In this document: piece after piece, positions 20,283 to 30,630 of the stretch
Position numbering within the stretch: the first letter of the stretch is position 1
How the letters are laid out: every line of letters starts with the position of its first letter
Assembly (NCBI RefSeq): GCF_025548535.1
Contig: NZ_JAJLQW010000002.1
Span: 434,001 to 498,000, forward strand
Direction of reading: 5' to 3'
Length of the DNA: 64,000 bases
Origin: Undibacterium sp. Jales W-56
GTDB taxonomy: Bacteria; Pseudomonadota; Gammaproteobacteria; Burkholderiales; Burkholderiaceae_D
Program-made: the position numbers and the translations under genes
The notes under the pieces: generated by a model
The model's input: only the letters and a program-made list of their open reading frames with translations
What the model was told of the DNA's origin: nothing
The model's database searches: none

Positions 20283-20924
20283 ATGCCTGCTTCATTAAAA
20301 AATTTTGCTGACCTGAAAAGTTTAGGTCAGCAACTAAAACAACGAGAAGAGCTGCGCCAAAAAGAAGTGGCTGAACGCATCAAGCGCGAGCATCAGGCCA
20401 AGCTGGAAGCGAATATTTTCCGCAATAGCGTTGGTGAAGTAGCGCCGCTGAAAACGGCGGCCAAACACAGCGCGCCCATAGTTCACCCACAACCCATTCC
20501 CTTTCAGCACATCGCCGATGAGCGTGCGGCGCTGCACGAGTCGCTGTCAGACGAATTCGACGCCAGCAGCTTGCTCGATACCGATGATGGCCTGAGTTAT
20601 ACAAGGGCGGGGGTCGGTATCGACGTCGCGAAGAAATTGCGCACCGGTCATTGGACGATACAGGCACAACTCGATTTGCATGGCATGCGCCGCGATCAGG
20701 CCAGAGACAGTCTCGGTGAGTTTTTGCGCCGCTGCTTACGCAATGAACATCGCTGCGTCAGGATTATTCACGGCAAAGGCCTAGGATCCATCAACAAAGA
20801 GCCTGTGTTAAAAAACAAGGTAAAAAACTGGTTGATCCAAAAAGATGAAGTATTGGCATTCAGCCAGGCAACTGCGCCGGACGGCGGTTCCGGCGCGCTG
20901 ATTGTGCTGCTGAAGTCTGCCTAA
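20283..20924 (+). CDS. Smr-domain protein (stand-alone, DUF1978/YdaL type)
   Basis: Protein of 213 residues. The N-terminal half is a Lys/Glu/Gln-rich helix (LKQREELRQKEVAERIKREH) and linker. The C-terminal half is a Smr domain, with LDLHGMRRDQARDSLGEFL (about 126-144) and VRIIHGKGLGS (about 158-168) as its two hallmark motifs. Smr domains bind or cut RNA or branched DNA; bacterial stand-alone forms have been linked to ribosome rescue and mRNA cleavage, but this protein's substrate is not known. It lies 18 bases downstream of trxB. Confidence 0.85.
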   Translation: MPASLKNFADLKSLGQQLKQREELRQKEVAERIKREHQAKLEANIFRNSVGEVAPLKTAAKHSAPIVHPQPIPFQHIADERAALHESLSDEFDASSLLDTDDGLSYTRAGVGIDVAKKLRTGHWTIQAQLDLHGMRRDQARDSLGEFLRRCLRNEHRCVRIIHGKGLGSINKEPVLKNKVKNWLIQKDEVLAFSQATAPDGGSGALIVLLKSA

Positions 20925-21076
20925 AATCGCCGTCAATCTGCATGAATCAAAGTCAATAGCAGTACCAATGTCACGAGACTAACGTCGGCCTGGCTTGCGT
21001 CAACGGAGCAATAACATCAAGCCAGCGCCAGGCCCGTCTATGCGGGCAACAGGTCGACCAATCGGTTTATTTGGCA

Positions 21077-21418
<342 letters not shown>

Positions 21419-21469
21419 TTATCCTTGAATTTTGTAACTTGAAATGTGATCGATAAAAATATATTGCAC

Positions 21470-23098
21470 TCAATCACGGAATTTTGAAGTAATCGGGTAG
21501 CGCCAGTCGCGTCCGAAGGCACGATGCGTGACCCTGATGCCGACCGGCGCCTGACGGCGCTTGTATTCATTAATTTTAATCAAACGCGTAATTCGTTCAA
21601 CATCTTCTTCACGATACCCGGCTGCAATAATCTCGGCACGGCTTTGATTTTCTTCCATATAACGCTGCATGATGCCATCCAGCACTTCATAAGGTGGCAA
21701 TGAATCCTGATCCTTTTGATCCGGTCGCAACTCAGCAGAGGGCGCGCGCGTCAGGATACGCTCAGGTATCACCGGCGACAGAGTATTCCGGTAAGCGCAT
21801 AGACGGTATACCAGTGTTTTCGCAATATCCTTGATGACGGCAAAACCACCCGCCATGTCGCCGTACAAAGTGCAATAGCCGACCGCCATTTCACTCTTAT
21901 TACCGGTAGTCAACACGATAGAGCCGTACTTATTCGACAAGGCCATCAGGATAGTGCCACGTATCCTGGCCTGAATATTTTCCTCAGTCGTATCTTCTGC
22001 CAGACCGGCAAATTCCTGACTCAGTGTGTTGCGGAAGGCGCTAAAACAATCTGCGATCGATATTTCATCATAGCGCACGCCGAGGCCCTCCACCATTTCC
22101 CGCGAATCCAGCCAGGAAATCTCTGCCGTATACGGGGAAGGCATCATGACCGCCCTGACCTTGTCGGCACCCAGAGCATCCACGGCAATCGCCAGCACCA
22201 GGGCAGAATCGACCCCGCCGGACAAACCCAGCACAATGCTGGGGAAGCCATTTTTGCCGACATAATCACGCACCCCCAATACCAGCGCCTGATACACCAG
22301 CGCCTCGATGGTGGCTGCATGGCTTTGTTCTGATAGCTTGGCTTTAGTCACAAGCGGTGTGGCACCGTCAAACTCGATGATCTGTAAGTCTTCTTCACAA
22401 TGCTTGAGCTGCGTCAGCAACACGCCTTGCTGATTCATGACGAAAGAATTACCGTCAAAAATCAACTCATCCTGCCCGCCGACCAAATTCGCATAGACCA
22501 AGGACATGCCTTGAGCCGTAACGTTGGCGCGCATGACATCGTAACGCTGATGCTGCTTACTCATATGGTATGGCGAGCCGTTCGGCACCAATAGCACCTC
22601 AGCGCCAGCCTGACGTGCCAGGCCGGGCGCATTGCGATACCAGGTGTCTTCGCAAATATTCACCCCAAAACGGGTGCCCTTCACTTCAAATACTAAGGTT
22701 TCTGTGCCTGACGAAAAATAGCGCTTCTCGTCAAAGACCATATCATTCGGCAGGTCGTGTTTCCAATAGCGGCCGACGATAGCGCCATTGCACAGCACTG
22801 AGACCGCGTTGTAGCGAACACCATTACTCTCCTCTGGATGACCGACCAGCACATACACATCCGGCACGCTCGCCAGACTGTTAGCAAGACTCAGCAAGGT
22901 TTCTTGAGTTTTTGCGTAGAATGCACTGCGCAATAACAGATCTTCAGGCGGATAACCAACCAACGATAATTCAGGCGTGACGACAATATCCGCACCCTGT
23001 TCAAAAGCGCGTTGAACATATTGAATAATTTGCGCAGCGTTACCGGCGAGATCACCGACCACGCTGTTCATCTGGGCGATTGCAACTTTGACTGTCAT
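21470..23098 (-). CDS. nadE: Glutamine-dependent NAD+ synthetase
   Basis: Last step of NAD synthesis: amidation of deamido-NAD with ammonia from glutamine. From ATG 23098 (MTVKVAIAQMNSVVGD) it has 542 residues, normal for two-domain NadE; the frame extends upstream to 23239 without family resemblance. The N-terminal nitrilase domain carries the Glu-Lys-Cys triad in PELSLVGYPPEDL, WKHDLPNDMVFDE and NICEDTWY. The C-terminal synthetase has the P-loop LGLSGGVDSAL and the TTGNKSEMAVGY motif. The PII gene follows, an arrangement common in Burkholderiales. Confidence 0.95.
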   Translation of the reverse strand: MTVKVAIAQMNSVVGDLAGNAAQIIQYVQRAFEQGADIVVTPELSLVGYPPEDLLLRSAFYAKTQETLLSLANSLASVPDVYVLVGHPEESNGVRYNAVSVLCNGAIVGRYWKHDLPNDMVFDEKRYFSSGTETLVFEVKGTRFGVNICEDTWYRNAPGLARQAGAEVLLVPNGSPYHMSKQHQRYDVMRANVTAQGMSLVYANLVGGQDELIFDGNSFVMNQQGVLLTQLKHCEEDLQIIEFDGATPLVTKAKLSEQSHAATIEALVYQALVLGVRDYVGKNGFPSIVLGLSGGVDSALVLAIAVDALGADKVRAVMMPSPYTAEISWLDSREMVEGLGVRYDEISIADCFSAFRNTLSQEFAGLAEDTTEENIQARIRGTILMALSNKYGSIVLTTGNKSEMAVGYCTLYGDMAGGFAVIKDIAKTLVYRLCAYRNTLSPVIPERILTRAPSAELRPDQKDQDSLPPYEVLDGIMQRYMEENQSRAEIIAAGYREEDVERITRLIKINEYKRRQAPVGIRVTHRAFGRDWRYPITSKFRD

Positions 23099-23178
23099 AG
23101 CACTTGGTCTGAATTCGAAAAAATTGATGAAGAAAATTGAATTTGAATTGAATTTGAAATAGGGATAATACGAACAGC

Positions 23179-24333
23179 ATGTCGAAACCAATACATTATC
23201 GCACGCGAGTGCTCGATTCGTTGTCAGCAATATCAGCAAACCAATGGGATGCTTTACTTAGCCAGCAGAGCAACGGCAACCCTTTCCTGTCATACGCTTT
23301 CCTGCACGCTTTACATGAGTCAGGGTCGGCCTCGGCGAACACTGGCTGGCAGCCTCGCTATCTGACGATTTGGGATGCCGGCCATTTGCTTGCCGCTATG
23401 CCGCTATACGAAAAAACGCATTCTTATGGCGAATATGTATTCGATTGGGCTTGGGCCGATGCCTATCAAAGACATGGTTTTCACTATTATCCCAAATTGC
23501 TGTCGGCGATTCCATTTACCCCTGTGACTGGCAATCGCCTGCTCGCCCGGGATCAGGAGGCGCGTACTGCATTACTGGACGCGCTCCAGGCGCAGCAAGC
23601 AAGCGGCGCTTACTCGTCAATCCACATACTCTTCCCCACTCAGTCAGAAGCCGAGCTGTTACAGACAAGAGCTTATTTACTCCGAGCCGGGATCCAGTTC
23701 CATTGGATAAACCAAGATTACCTCCATTTTGAACATTTTCTTTCCCAGTTGGAACAGAAAAAACGAAAAAATATTCGCGCCGAACGTCGCAAAGTGGCTG
23801 AGGCAGGCGTCACGTTCCGCCATATTCCCGGCGAGGAAATGCAGGAGGAAGACTGGCGCTTCTTCAAGCGTTGCTATGACCATACCTATGCCGACCATCA
23901 TTCATCGCCTTACCTGAATCTCGATTTCTTTTTGAGAATCGGGGCCAGCATGCCTCAGCACCTTCATCTTATCTTCGCTGAACGCAATGGCAGGAAAATC
24001 GCGTCATCCCTGCTGGTGTATGATGAATTACGCGTATATGGTCGATATTGGGGCTGTATTGAGCAAGTACCTTGCCTGCATTTTGAAACCGCATATTACC
24101 AGGCGATCGAGTTTTGTATCGCTAAAAAAATCGGCTTGTTTGAAGGCGGCGCCCAGGGTGAGCATAAGATGGCACGCGGTTTCCTGCCGCAAAAAACCTG
24201 TTCCGCCCATTTTTTGGCGCAAGCTGAGTTCTCCGATGCGGTTGCCCATTTTTTAGAGCGCGAGACAAATGGCGTCGCTGATTATTTGAACGAACTCAAT
24301 GATCGCATCCCTTTTAAAAGCCCAAAGGAATAA
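23179..24333 (+). CDS. FemAB/GNAT-like N-acetyltransferase (PF04339 type)
   Basis: Protein of 384 residues of the family formerly called DUF482. It begins VLDSLSAISANQWDALL and NPFLSYAFLHALHESG and ends KMARGFLPQKTCSAHFLA, with WAWADAYQRHGFHYYPKLL and FFKRCYDHTYADHHSSPYL in between. This matches two tandem GNAT folds related to FemAB peptidyltransferases. The substrate is unknown, although peptidoglycan-related or amino-acyl transfer is often suggested. It is divergent from nadE and followed by a kinase gene 51 bases later. Confidence 0.8.
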   Translation: MSKPIHYRTRVLDSLSAISANQWDALLSQQSNGNPFLSYAFLHALHESGSASANTGWQPRYLTIWDAGHLLAAMPLYEKTHSYGEYVFDWAWADAYQRHGFHYYPKLLSAIPFTPVTGNRLLARDQEARTALLDALQAQQASGAYSSIHILFPTQSEAELLQTRAYLLRAGIQFHWINQDYLHFEHFLSQLEQKKRKNIRAERRKVAEAGVTFRHIPGEEMQEEDWRFFKRCYDHTYADHHSSPYLNLDFFLRIGASMPQHLHLIFAERNGRKIASSLLVYDELRVYGRYWGCIEQVPCLHFETAYYQAIEFCIAKKIGLFEGGAQGEHKMARGFLPQKTCSAHFLAQAEFSDAVAHFLERETNGVADYLNELNDRIPFKSPKE

Positions 24334-24384
24334 TTCGTTTTATAAACACTTGAATTTCTTCTCCGTCCAAGGCATGCTGTATTC

Positions 24385-25422
24385 ATGACTTCTTCTTCGA
24401 CTACTCCATCCAGCGTTCAAAGCTCTGCACAGGGATTGCCTATGCGCCGAATTGGCCGTTTTTATCTGACCGACAAGTTAGGTAAAGGGTCGAATGGCGC
24501 CGTATTTCTAGGTCATGATCCAGTGATTGATCGCGCCGTTGCCATCAAAATACTCGGCACCAGCCACGGTGTTGCGGATAAAAAACAGCGGGAACAGCAA
24601 TTCATTAACGAAGCCCGTGCCGCCGGCCGGCTGTCTCATCCCAACATCGTCACGATTTTTGATGCCTCCAGCGAGGGAGGCACGACCTTCATCGCGATGG
24701 AATTTTTGCAAGGTCAGGATTTGCGGGAATTGCTGGCAAGCGGCAAACGTTTCGACAGCATCGAGACCGCGAATATCATCCACAAAATCGCCGAAGCACT
24801 CGCCTATGCCCATGATAATGGCGTGATACACCGCGACATCAAGCCGGCGAATATTTTCATACTGCCGAACAAACAACCGAAAGTCGTGGATTTCGGTATT
24901 GCCCGTGCGCCGAATCGCATCCTGGCTGACCCGAATAATCCCCAGCAAACCTTATTCAATAATAATATTCTGGGCACACCGAATTACATGTCGCCGGAAC
25001 AAGCCATGGGTCAACAGGTCAACGCCTTGACCGATGTGTATTCGCTGGGTGCAGTAATGTACGAGATGCTGACGCAACAAAAACCGTTTCAATCGAACGA
25101 CCTGGACAAACTCCTGCACCAGATCGCGCACAAACAAGCCAAACCGCCGTCTGAGCTGAATCCGAATGTTTCTGTCAGTCTGTCGAATATTGTATTAAAA
25201 GCGATGCAAAAAAATCCCGCGGATCGTTATGCGAGCGCTGCAGAAATGGCGCAATCCTTGCAAAAAGTTCTGGAACGGGATCAACGCTTAAAACGTAAGC
25301 GCAAACAAGGCGGCAATGACAGCAGTAGCGCCAGCGTGGAGGACAAACCTACTATTTCCTGGATCAGTTGGGTCGCATTGTTCGCAGCAATCGCACTGGT
25401 TGCGGCGTATCTGCTGAAATAA
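24385..25422 (+). CDS. Tail-anchored Ser/Thr protein kinase (Hanks type)
   Basis: Protein of 345 residues. The kinase domain (about 25-300) has every key motif: Gly loop GKGSNGAVFLG, VAIKIL lysine, catalytic HRDIKPANIF, DFG as VDFGIA, and activation-segment GTPNYMSPEQA. A basic linker (QRLKRKRKQGGN) is followed by one C-terminal membrane segment (SWVALFAAIALVAAYLLK) with almost nothing beyond it. The kinase should therefore sit in the cytoplasm anchored by its tail, without an external sensor domain. Targets are unknown; no phosphatase is encoded nearby. Confidence 0.92.
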   Translation: MTSSSTTPSSVQSSAQGLPMRRIGRFYLTDKLGKGSNGAVFLGHDPVIDRAVAIKILGTSHGVADKKQREQQFINEARAAGRLSHPNIVTIFDASSEGGTTFIAMEFLQGQDLRELLASGKRFDSIETANIIHKIAEALAYAHDNGVIHRDIKPANIFILPNKQPKVVDFGIARAPNRILADPNNPQQTLFNNNILGTPNYMSPEQAMGQQVNALTDVYSLGAVMYEMLTQQKPFQSNDLDKLLHQIAHKQAKPPSELNPNVSVSLSNIVLKAMQKNPADRYASAAEMAQSLQKVLERDQRLKRKRKQGGNDSSSASVEDKPTISWISWVALFAAIALVAAYLLK

Positions 25423-25436
25423 ATCCATCGTCCAAT

Positions 25437-25464
25437 AAAAAGGCACAGAAAACTGTGCCTTTTT
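25437..25464. terminator. Bidirectional terminator between kinase gene and ppa
   Basis: Stem AAAAAGGCACAG (25437-25448) / CTGTGCCTTTTT (25453-25464) with an AAAA loop. It lies between convergent genes. Confidence 0.9.
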
Positions 25465-25514
25465 GTTATTCGTGAATACCAATTATTAATGGGCGTTCAA
25501 ATTCAAGATGCCGG

Positions 25515-26048
25515 TTATTTTGCCTTGGCGTAGTTGGCGACGCCGTCCATGATTTCTGCGTGCGCTTCATCTGGACCGCCCCAGCCTTCGACTTTGACCC
25601 ATTTACCTTTTTCCAGATCTTTGTAATGCTCAAAGAAATGCTGGATCTGGCGCAAACGCAATTCGTTCATGTCTTCCGGTTTTTGCCAATGTGAGTAGAT
25701 CGACAGGATTTTATCCACAGGCACCGCCAATACTTTGGCATCGTTACCAGCTTCATCGGTCATTTTTAACACGCCGACCGCGCGGCAACGCACAACCACG
25801 CCAGGGATCAAAGGGAAAGGTGTGATCACCAACACATCTACCGGATCGCCGTCGCCGGCGATGGTTTGCGGCACATATCCGTAGTTGCATGGATAGTGCA
25901 TTGCCGTACCCATAAAACGGTCGACAAAAATCGCGCCGGTATCCTTATCGACTTCATATTTGATCGGATCAGCATTCATCGGGATTTCAATAATGACATT
26001 GAAGTCTTTCGGCAAGTCGCGGCCGGCAGGAACGTTATTCAAGCTCAT
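25515..26048 (-). CDS. ppa: Inorganic pyrophosphatase
   Basis: Soluble family I pyrophosphatase, 177 residues, hydrolysing PPi to drive biosynthesis. The signature DGDPVDVLV with its three metal-binding aspartates is present, as are [34 protein letters not shown] and [16 protein letters not shown]. Upstream hemY ends on the same strand 110 bases away; it is probably transcribed separately. Confidence 0.97.
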   Translation of the reverse strand: MSLNNVPAGRDLPKDFNVIIEIPMNADPIKYEVDKDTGAIFVDRFMGTAMHYPCNYGYVPQTIAGDGDPVDVLVITPFPLIPGVVVRCRAVGVLKMTDEAGNDAKVLAVPVDKILSIYSHWQKPEDMNELRLRQIQHFFEHYKDLEKGKWVKVEGWGGPDEAHAEIMDGVANYAKAK

Positions 26049-26158
26049 AGTGCTCTTTCAAAGTAAAAATCAAAACTGTGATGGGGATGGATTATAGCCG
26101 TTTTCAGGCGCAATTCGTGCTTCGGATTGTGCGCAGCAACATCCTCAAATCGATTGCT

Positions 26159-27355
26159 CTATAACAATGTTGCAATCGCGCACTGGCGATAATGTTGCGC
26201 TGCTTCTTCAGCCTGGCCCAAGGCCTCGTGAAGTTGTGCGAGTTTCAGATTGGCTTCGCGCACGGTCCTGGATTCAATCGCATCCGACAGCGCTTGCTCC
26301 ATATGACGTTGTGCTTTGCCCCATAATTTTTGTTTCAGGCACAAAGTACCCAAGGTCAGAGCCAGCTCAGGATCGGTAGGTCGTTGCTCGGTCCAGCGCT
26401 CGCAATGTTCAATCTGCGATAACAAGGCGGCAGAACCTTCGGCGGCCGAAGCATCGCGATACACGCGCATCAAGCGGTCGTCCCACTCTTCTACCAGCGT
26501 CTTCTCGACAATGGTTCTGGCATCTTCATGCAAACCGCGGGCGTTGAATGTCTTCGCCGCAGTGAAGGCAACGAAGCGATTTTTTCTGTCGGCGGCAGGG
26601 ATTTCATACCAGACGCGCCGGATGGATTCGACATCATGGCCGTGATCCTTGAGCAAATCCTCATAAGCGAGTTCACGCAAACGATTCGATAATGCCGGAT
26701 GCAGTGCGCGATGCTTGTCCAAAGTGCGCACCAGTTTTAATACTTCAGGCCATTTCTTGGCTTGCTGATTGGCTTTCAAAGCCCAGCGCAGTACCTGGAT
26801 ATGGCGCGTGCCGCTGGCGTTCAATTCCTTGACGGCTTCCAGGGCTTGCTCGGCCTGATGCTGATCGACCAGCAATTCCGTCATGCTGACCAGGCGCGCA
26901 GTTTTATGTGGAGCATCGTCTTCGATGCTGGCAAACCAGGCATCGCGCCGCTCGAACTGGCCCATATGATGTGCAGCGCGCGCACCGATCAATGAGGCGA
27001 CGCCGGTGTTTTCCGGCAATTCGATGGCACGCAAGGCCGCTTTTTCAGCATGCCCGAAACGCCCTTCAAATAAGGCTTTCAGCGATTCCCGCAAGGCTTT
27101 ATTTCCGTCGCGCTCACGCTTGCCCTGACGATAGGCTGCAACTTTGCGCGGCATTGTTTGCGTTGTGACGATGGTGCGGATGACCAGGTACAGCACCACA
27201 AACAAGACCAGCATCAAGAACAGGAAAAAATTCAGCGACAGATCGATCCTGTACGGCGGATAAAACAACACCACATTGCCGGGATTGAAGCGCGCACCGA
27301 CAGCCAGGCCAACTGCCAGCGAAAATAAAATCACAAGCCGGATAAAAAGACGCAT
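26159..27355 (-). CDS. hemY: HemY-like membrane protein with tetratricopeptide repeats
   Basis: Protein of 398 residues. Two membrane segments at the N-terminus (LVILFSLAVGLAVG and LNFFLFLMLVLFVVLYLVI) are followed by an arginine-rich start and helical TPR-like repeats to the end (ELALTLGTLCLKQKLWGKAQ). This is the proteobacterial HemY_N family, encoded with hemC, hemD and hemX and unrelated to protoporphyrinogen oxidase HemY of Gram-positives. Its role, perhaps organising late haem enzymes, is not settled. It lies 14 bases after hemX and is last in the hemCDXY cluster. Confidence 0.88.
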   Translation of the reverse strand: MRLFIRLVILFSLAVGLAVGARFNPGNVVLFYPPYRIDLSLNFFLFLMLVLFVVLYLVIRTIVTTQTMPRKVAAYRQGKRERDGNKALRESLKALFEGRFGHAEKAALRAIELPENTGVASLIGARAAHHMGQFERRDAWFASIEDDAPHKTARLVSMTELLVDQHQAEQALEAVKELNASGTRHIQVLRWALKANQQAKKWPEVLKLVRTLDKHRALHPALSNRLRELAYEDLLKDHGHDVESIRRVWYEIPAADRKNRFVAFTAAKTFNARGLHEDARTIVEKTLVEEWDDRLMRVYRDASAAEGSAALLSQIEHCERWTEQRPTDPELALTLGTLCLKQKLWGKAQRHMEQALSDAIESRTVREANLKLAQLHEALGQAEEAAQHYRQCAIATLL

Positions 27356-27369
27356 ATTCTCAAATACCC

Positions 27370-28533
27370 TTAAGGCTTCACTTTGTAATTACGAACCGCA
27401 TTCAGGCTATCTGACAAGGTCGGCATCTCTATCGACAAATTACTTCCCTGAACCTGTCTCAGCAAAGCCTGCACGGCTTGCGTCTGCTTGGCACGCGTAT
27501 CAAAATATTTGGTGATCGCATCTTGCGCCGCAATCATGTCACTGCGGAAGGTGCTTTCATTCCTCGACAACAGCGCCAGGCGAGCATTCAGCAAACGTAA
27601 TTTCAAATTCTCACGCGCAAAATAACTTTGCGAAGGATTCAGCAACAAGGCATCAGGTGATTCAACATTGCGCACGCGTATCAACTGTTTGACCTCATTC
27701 CACATCTCGCTCGAAAAACTTTGCCAGGCATCCTGTGCACGCATGCTCCAGGTGTTTTCCGGGATCTCATCTGCTGCGGTTTTCTTGCCGCTTTTGCTCA
27801 CGCTGGACGATCTTGGCAAGACCCGTAACGGCGCCTTCGGCGGCGTTGCTGAGACCACCGATTTTTCATCCGCCCACAAAGGAATGTGATCGACCTGCGC
27901 AATGACGCTATCGAGTCGCAAAGCAATACCCGTCAAATCAAGCACAGGCAAAGCCTTGAGTTTCTCTATATCTTTGGCGATGGCCCGGCGTATCGTGATG
28001 AATTGCGGTTTTTCGGATTTCGCCAGGCGGCTATCCGCGTTTTGCAAAGCGATCAAGGCGCCCTGCACATTGCCCGCCAGTTGAAGCTGTTGGCTGGCGG
28101 TCGCCAGCACTTGCTCGATTTCAGCCAGAGCCCATTCGTCGCGATTTTTGGACAAGTCCTGATACAACTGCTCCAGAGCCAACTGCTGTCCCTGCGCTTC
28201 AGTCTGTTTGCCTTCCAGTAAAGTGACCTTGGCTTGAATTTCTTTGCTGGTCTCTTGCACCGTCCTGGCCAGGACTTTGGTTTCGCTGCTGGTGCTGTCT
28301 GCCGTTTGCAGGCGCTTGGCGACTTCTTCGCGCAAGGCGCTGATCTGATTTTGCGAAGACCACCAGCTAGCGGCCAACAACACGGCCAATACGCCTGCCA
28401 CGATGTAGGCTGGCTGGGTCCAGCCCAGGGTTTTCGCACCATCAGGCTGAATCTGGGGCAAAGTCTGTGATGTAGATGTTTCAGGCGTTTTATCCATCGA
28501 TATGGTGTCGGATGATGAGTGCGTGTCGTTCAT
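27370..28533 (-). CDS. hemX: HemX-like inner-membrane protein
   Basis: Protein of 387 residues. A Ser/Thr/Gln-rich cytoplasmic start, one membrane segment (YIVAGVLAVLLAASWW, about 43-60), then a long periplasmic helical region (ISALREEVAKRL, VTLLEGKQTEAQGQQLALEQL) and the HemX domain (EQVLATASQQLQLAGNVQGA). It is often labelled uroporphyrinogen-III C-methyltransferase but lacks any methyltransferase motif. Its start overlaps the hemD stop (ATGA), indicating translational coupling. Confidence 0.88.
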   Translation of the reverse strand: MNDTHSSSDTISMDKTPETSTSQTLPQIQPDGAKTLGWTQPAYIVAGVLAVLLAASWWSSQNQISALREEVAKRLQTADSTSSETKVLARTVQETSKEIQAKVTLLEGKQTEAQGQQLALEQLYQDLSKNRDEWALAEIEQVLATASQQLQLAGNVQGALIALQNADSRLAKSEKPQFITIRRAIAKDIEKLKALPVLDLTGIALRLDSVIAQVDHIPLWADEKSVVSATPPKAPLRVLPRSSSVSKSGKKTAADEIPENTWSMRAQDAWQSFSSEMWNEVKQLIRVRNVESPDALLLNPSQSYFARENLKLRLLNARLALLSRNESTFRSDMIAAQDAITKYFDTRAKQTQAVQALLRQVQGSNLSIEMPTLSDSLNAVRNYKVKP

Positions 28534-29324
28534 AGACGAGATTGTAACGCGACAAGCAGATGTTCGTCGCCAGAACCTGAGAGAGTGATCGATTTAAAAC
28601 CTAATTGTTGCGCAGTTTCAGCAATACGAACGTGCGGCACAATTAAATGTTGGTGTTGCAATTTTGCCACGAAATTAATGTGGCCTAGCTGCTGCGCCCA
28701 AACCATTGCCGTCTGCAATGCTTCGGAACTTGTGACGATCCAGTCATTTTGTGATTCCAGCATCTCCGTCAGCAGTTGGCGGCGCGCCGACGTGAAAACA
28801 GGTGCGGCACGGCGGTAAGCTGCGACCTGCGTGACATCAATGCCATGCGCACGCAAACGTTCTGCCAGCAATTCACGTCCGGTCTCGCCGCGCACGATCA
28901 ATACTTTTTTGCTTTGTAACGCCGGGAGATCCAATTCATCGAGCAAGGTTTCTGAATCGGTACGCTCAGGATTGCGTGGATAAAAGATCGTCGTCTTGTT
29001 TGTGTTTGCATTACTCGTATCGTTCGCCTGGACGCCAAATTCAGCAAGCGCCGCCAGACTGCCTTGCCCCATCACCGCTACCGCGAGTTGCGGAGGCAAA
29101 CTCTTGATGCGGGAAAAAACAGCACGGATCGCATTCGGGCTGACGAAAGCAATCAAGGCAAAATCGGCTAAATTTGCCAAGACACGGTCCAGCTCGGCGT
29201 AGTCATCCAGGCCGTGAATTTCCAACAGGGGAAAGGGAATCACAACACGTCCCATGGCGGAAATGCGCGCAGCAAAATCTGCTGCCTGCTCGGCAGGACG
29301 GGTAAGAACGACAGGATTCGGCAT
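28530..29324 (-). CDS. hemD: Uroporphyrinogen-III synthase
   Basis: Cyclises hydroxymethylbilane to uroporphyrinogen III. From ATG 29324 (MPNPVVLTRPAEQAADFA) it has 264 residues, the normal length. The longer frame to 29495 overlaps hemC and is not HemD-like. Two-lobed family features are visible: LTRP near the start, FVSPNAIRAVF, and IVTSSEALQTAMVWA. The middle contains an Asn/Thr-rich insertion (NDTSNANTNKTTIFYP). It starts 14 bases after the hemC stop. Confidence 0.9.
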   Translation of the reverse strand: MPNPVVLTRPAEQAADFAARISAMGRVVIPFPLLEIHGLDDYAELDRVLANLADFALIAFVSPNAIRAVFSRIKSLPPQLAVAVMGQGSLAALAEFGVQANDTSNANTNKTTIFYPRNPERTDSETLLDELDLPALQSKKVLIVRGETGRELLAERLRAHGIDVTQVAAYRRAAPVFTSARRQLLTEMLESQNDWIVTSSEALQTAMVWAQQLGHINFVAKLQHQHLIVPHVRIAETAQQLGFKSITLSGSGDEHLLVALQSRL

Positions 29325-29337
29325 AGCGGAAGAATTA

Positions 29338-30342
29338 TTAGCCAGCGGTGTCAAGGGGTTCCACTTTACACGCAGCCAAAATCGCTGCGGCATCCTGGTC
29401 GGCCAGCGCCTGCGCGACCTGCTGCCCCAAAGCCTGCGCAGTCGCCACATCATGCACGGCCCCGCTGACGCCGGCAGTCGCAATGCGGCTGCCATCGGGC
29501 GTCGCGACCATCGCGCGCAACTGCATCACGCCGCCCGACATGGTGGCGAATGCCGCCAGCGGAATCTGGCAGCTACCGCCAAAGGCTTTAGACACGGTAC
29601 GCTCTGCACTGACGGCCTGCTCGGTTGGCGCATGGTTCAAAGCGGCCAGCCAGGCCGCCAGCTCCGGTCGATGCGCCGGGATTTCAATCGCCATGGCACC
29701 TTGCCCAGCCGCCGGCAAGCTTTGCGCAGGTTCGAGGCAGGCGCGAATTCTCTCTGGCAAACCCAGGCGTTTTAAACCGGCCGCCGCCAAAATAATCGCG
29801 GCATATTCGCCGCTATCCAACTTGCGCAAACGCGTATCCAGATTGCCGCGCAGAGGGCGAATAATCAACTGCGGGAAACGTGCCGCAATCAAAGCCTGAC
29901 GACGCAAGCTACTGGTGCCGACGACAGCGCCGGCAGGCAAAGCATCCAGACCGGCATAATCGTTGGACACGAAGGCATCACGCGGATCTTCCCGTTCCAG
30001 CACGGCGGCCAAGGCAAAACCTTCGGGCAAATCCATAGGCACGTCTTTCAGCGAGTGCACTGCCAGATCGGCACGTCCTTCTGCCATCGCCACTTCAAGT
30101 TCTTTCACGAACAAACCTTTGCCACCGACCTTGGACAAAGCGCGATCCAGAATCTGGTCGCCACGTGTGGTCATACCGAGGATTTCGATTACACAATCGG
30201 GGTACAGTGCCGCCAGGCGATCGCGGACATGCTCTGCCTGCCACATGGCGAGCCGGCTTTCGCGCGAAGCAATGACTAATTTGGTGGGATGAGATGCGTT
30301 CAAGACAACAACCTTCAGTAAAATAGTGCCGAATTTTATCAT
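29338..30342 (-). CDS. hemC: Hydroxymethylbilane synthase (porphobilinogen deaminase)
   Basis: Polymerises four porphobilinogens to hydroxymethylbilane. The dipyrromethane cofactor cysteine is in [13 protein letters not shown]-terminal [16 protein letters not shown] and the SLKDVP and [10 protein letters not shown] motifs are present. ATG 30342 gives 334 residues; a TTG at 30303 preceded by GAAGG would give 321 and fits better with family starts, so the true start is uncertain. First gene of the hemCDXY cluster, divergent from trpS. Confidence 0.95.
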   Translation of the reverse strand: MIKFGTILLKVVVLNASHPTKLVIASRESRLAMWQAEHVRDRLAALYPDCVIEILGMTTRGDQILDRALSKVGGKGLFVKELEVAMAEGRADLAVHSLKDVPMDLPEGFALAAVLEREDPRDAFVSNDYAGLDALPAGAVVGTSSLRRQALIAARFPQLIIRPLRGNLDTRLRKLDSGEYAAIILAAAGLKRLGLPERIRACLEPAQSLPAAGQGAMAIEIPAHRPELAAWLAALNHAPTEQAVSAERTVSKAFGGSCQIPLAAFATMSGGVMQLRAMVATPDGSRIATAGVSGAVHDVATAQALGQQVAQALADQDAAAILAACKVEPLDTAG

Positions 30343-30530
30343 GCGTACACCACTAGACTATGGTGCAGATCACGCATACGGATCGGCCAACTTGACAAAA
30401 TATTGAGGCTGGCGGCATCATGGCGCAGCAAAAATGACTTATCCGATATGGTAAGCTAGCGGCACGCTAAAGTAACGAATCCACCGAACCAATCTGCCCC
30501 TGAAAGCAATACCGAATACAGTCCATCACC

Positions 30531-30558
30531 ATGCCGCCCCAATGCGCGGCATTTTTTA
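30531..30558 (+). terminator. Terminator-like hairpin in the trpS leader
   Basis: ATGCCGC (30531-30537) pairs with GCGGCAT (30546-30552) and is followed by TTTTT. It lies 73 bases before trpS on the same strand with no gene upstream to terminate. A six-codon frame ATG-ACT-TAT-CCG-ATA-TGG-stop at 30434-30454 upstream has a Trp codon but no good ribosome binding site. An attenuator is possible. Confidence 0.4.
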
Positions 30559-30630
30559 TGTGCCAATGAAGCGGGCAAACGCTCGCTTGATTAGCCGACA
30601 AGAACCAGTACAGCATATACAAAGCACACT

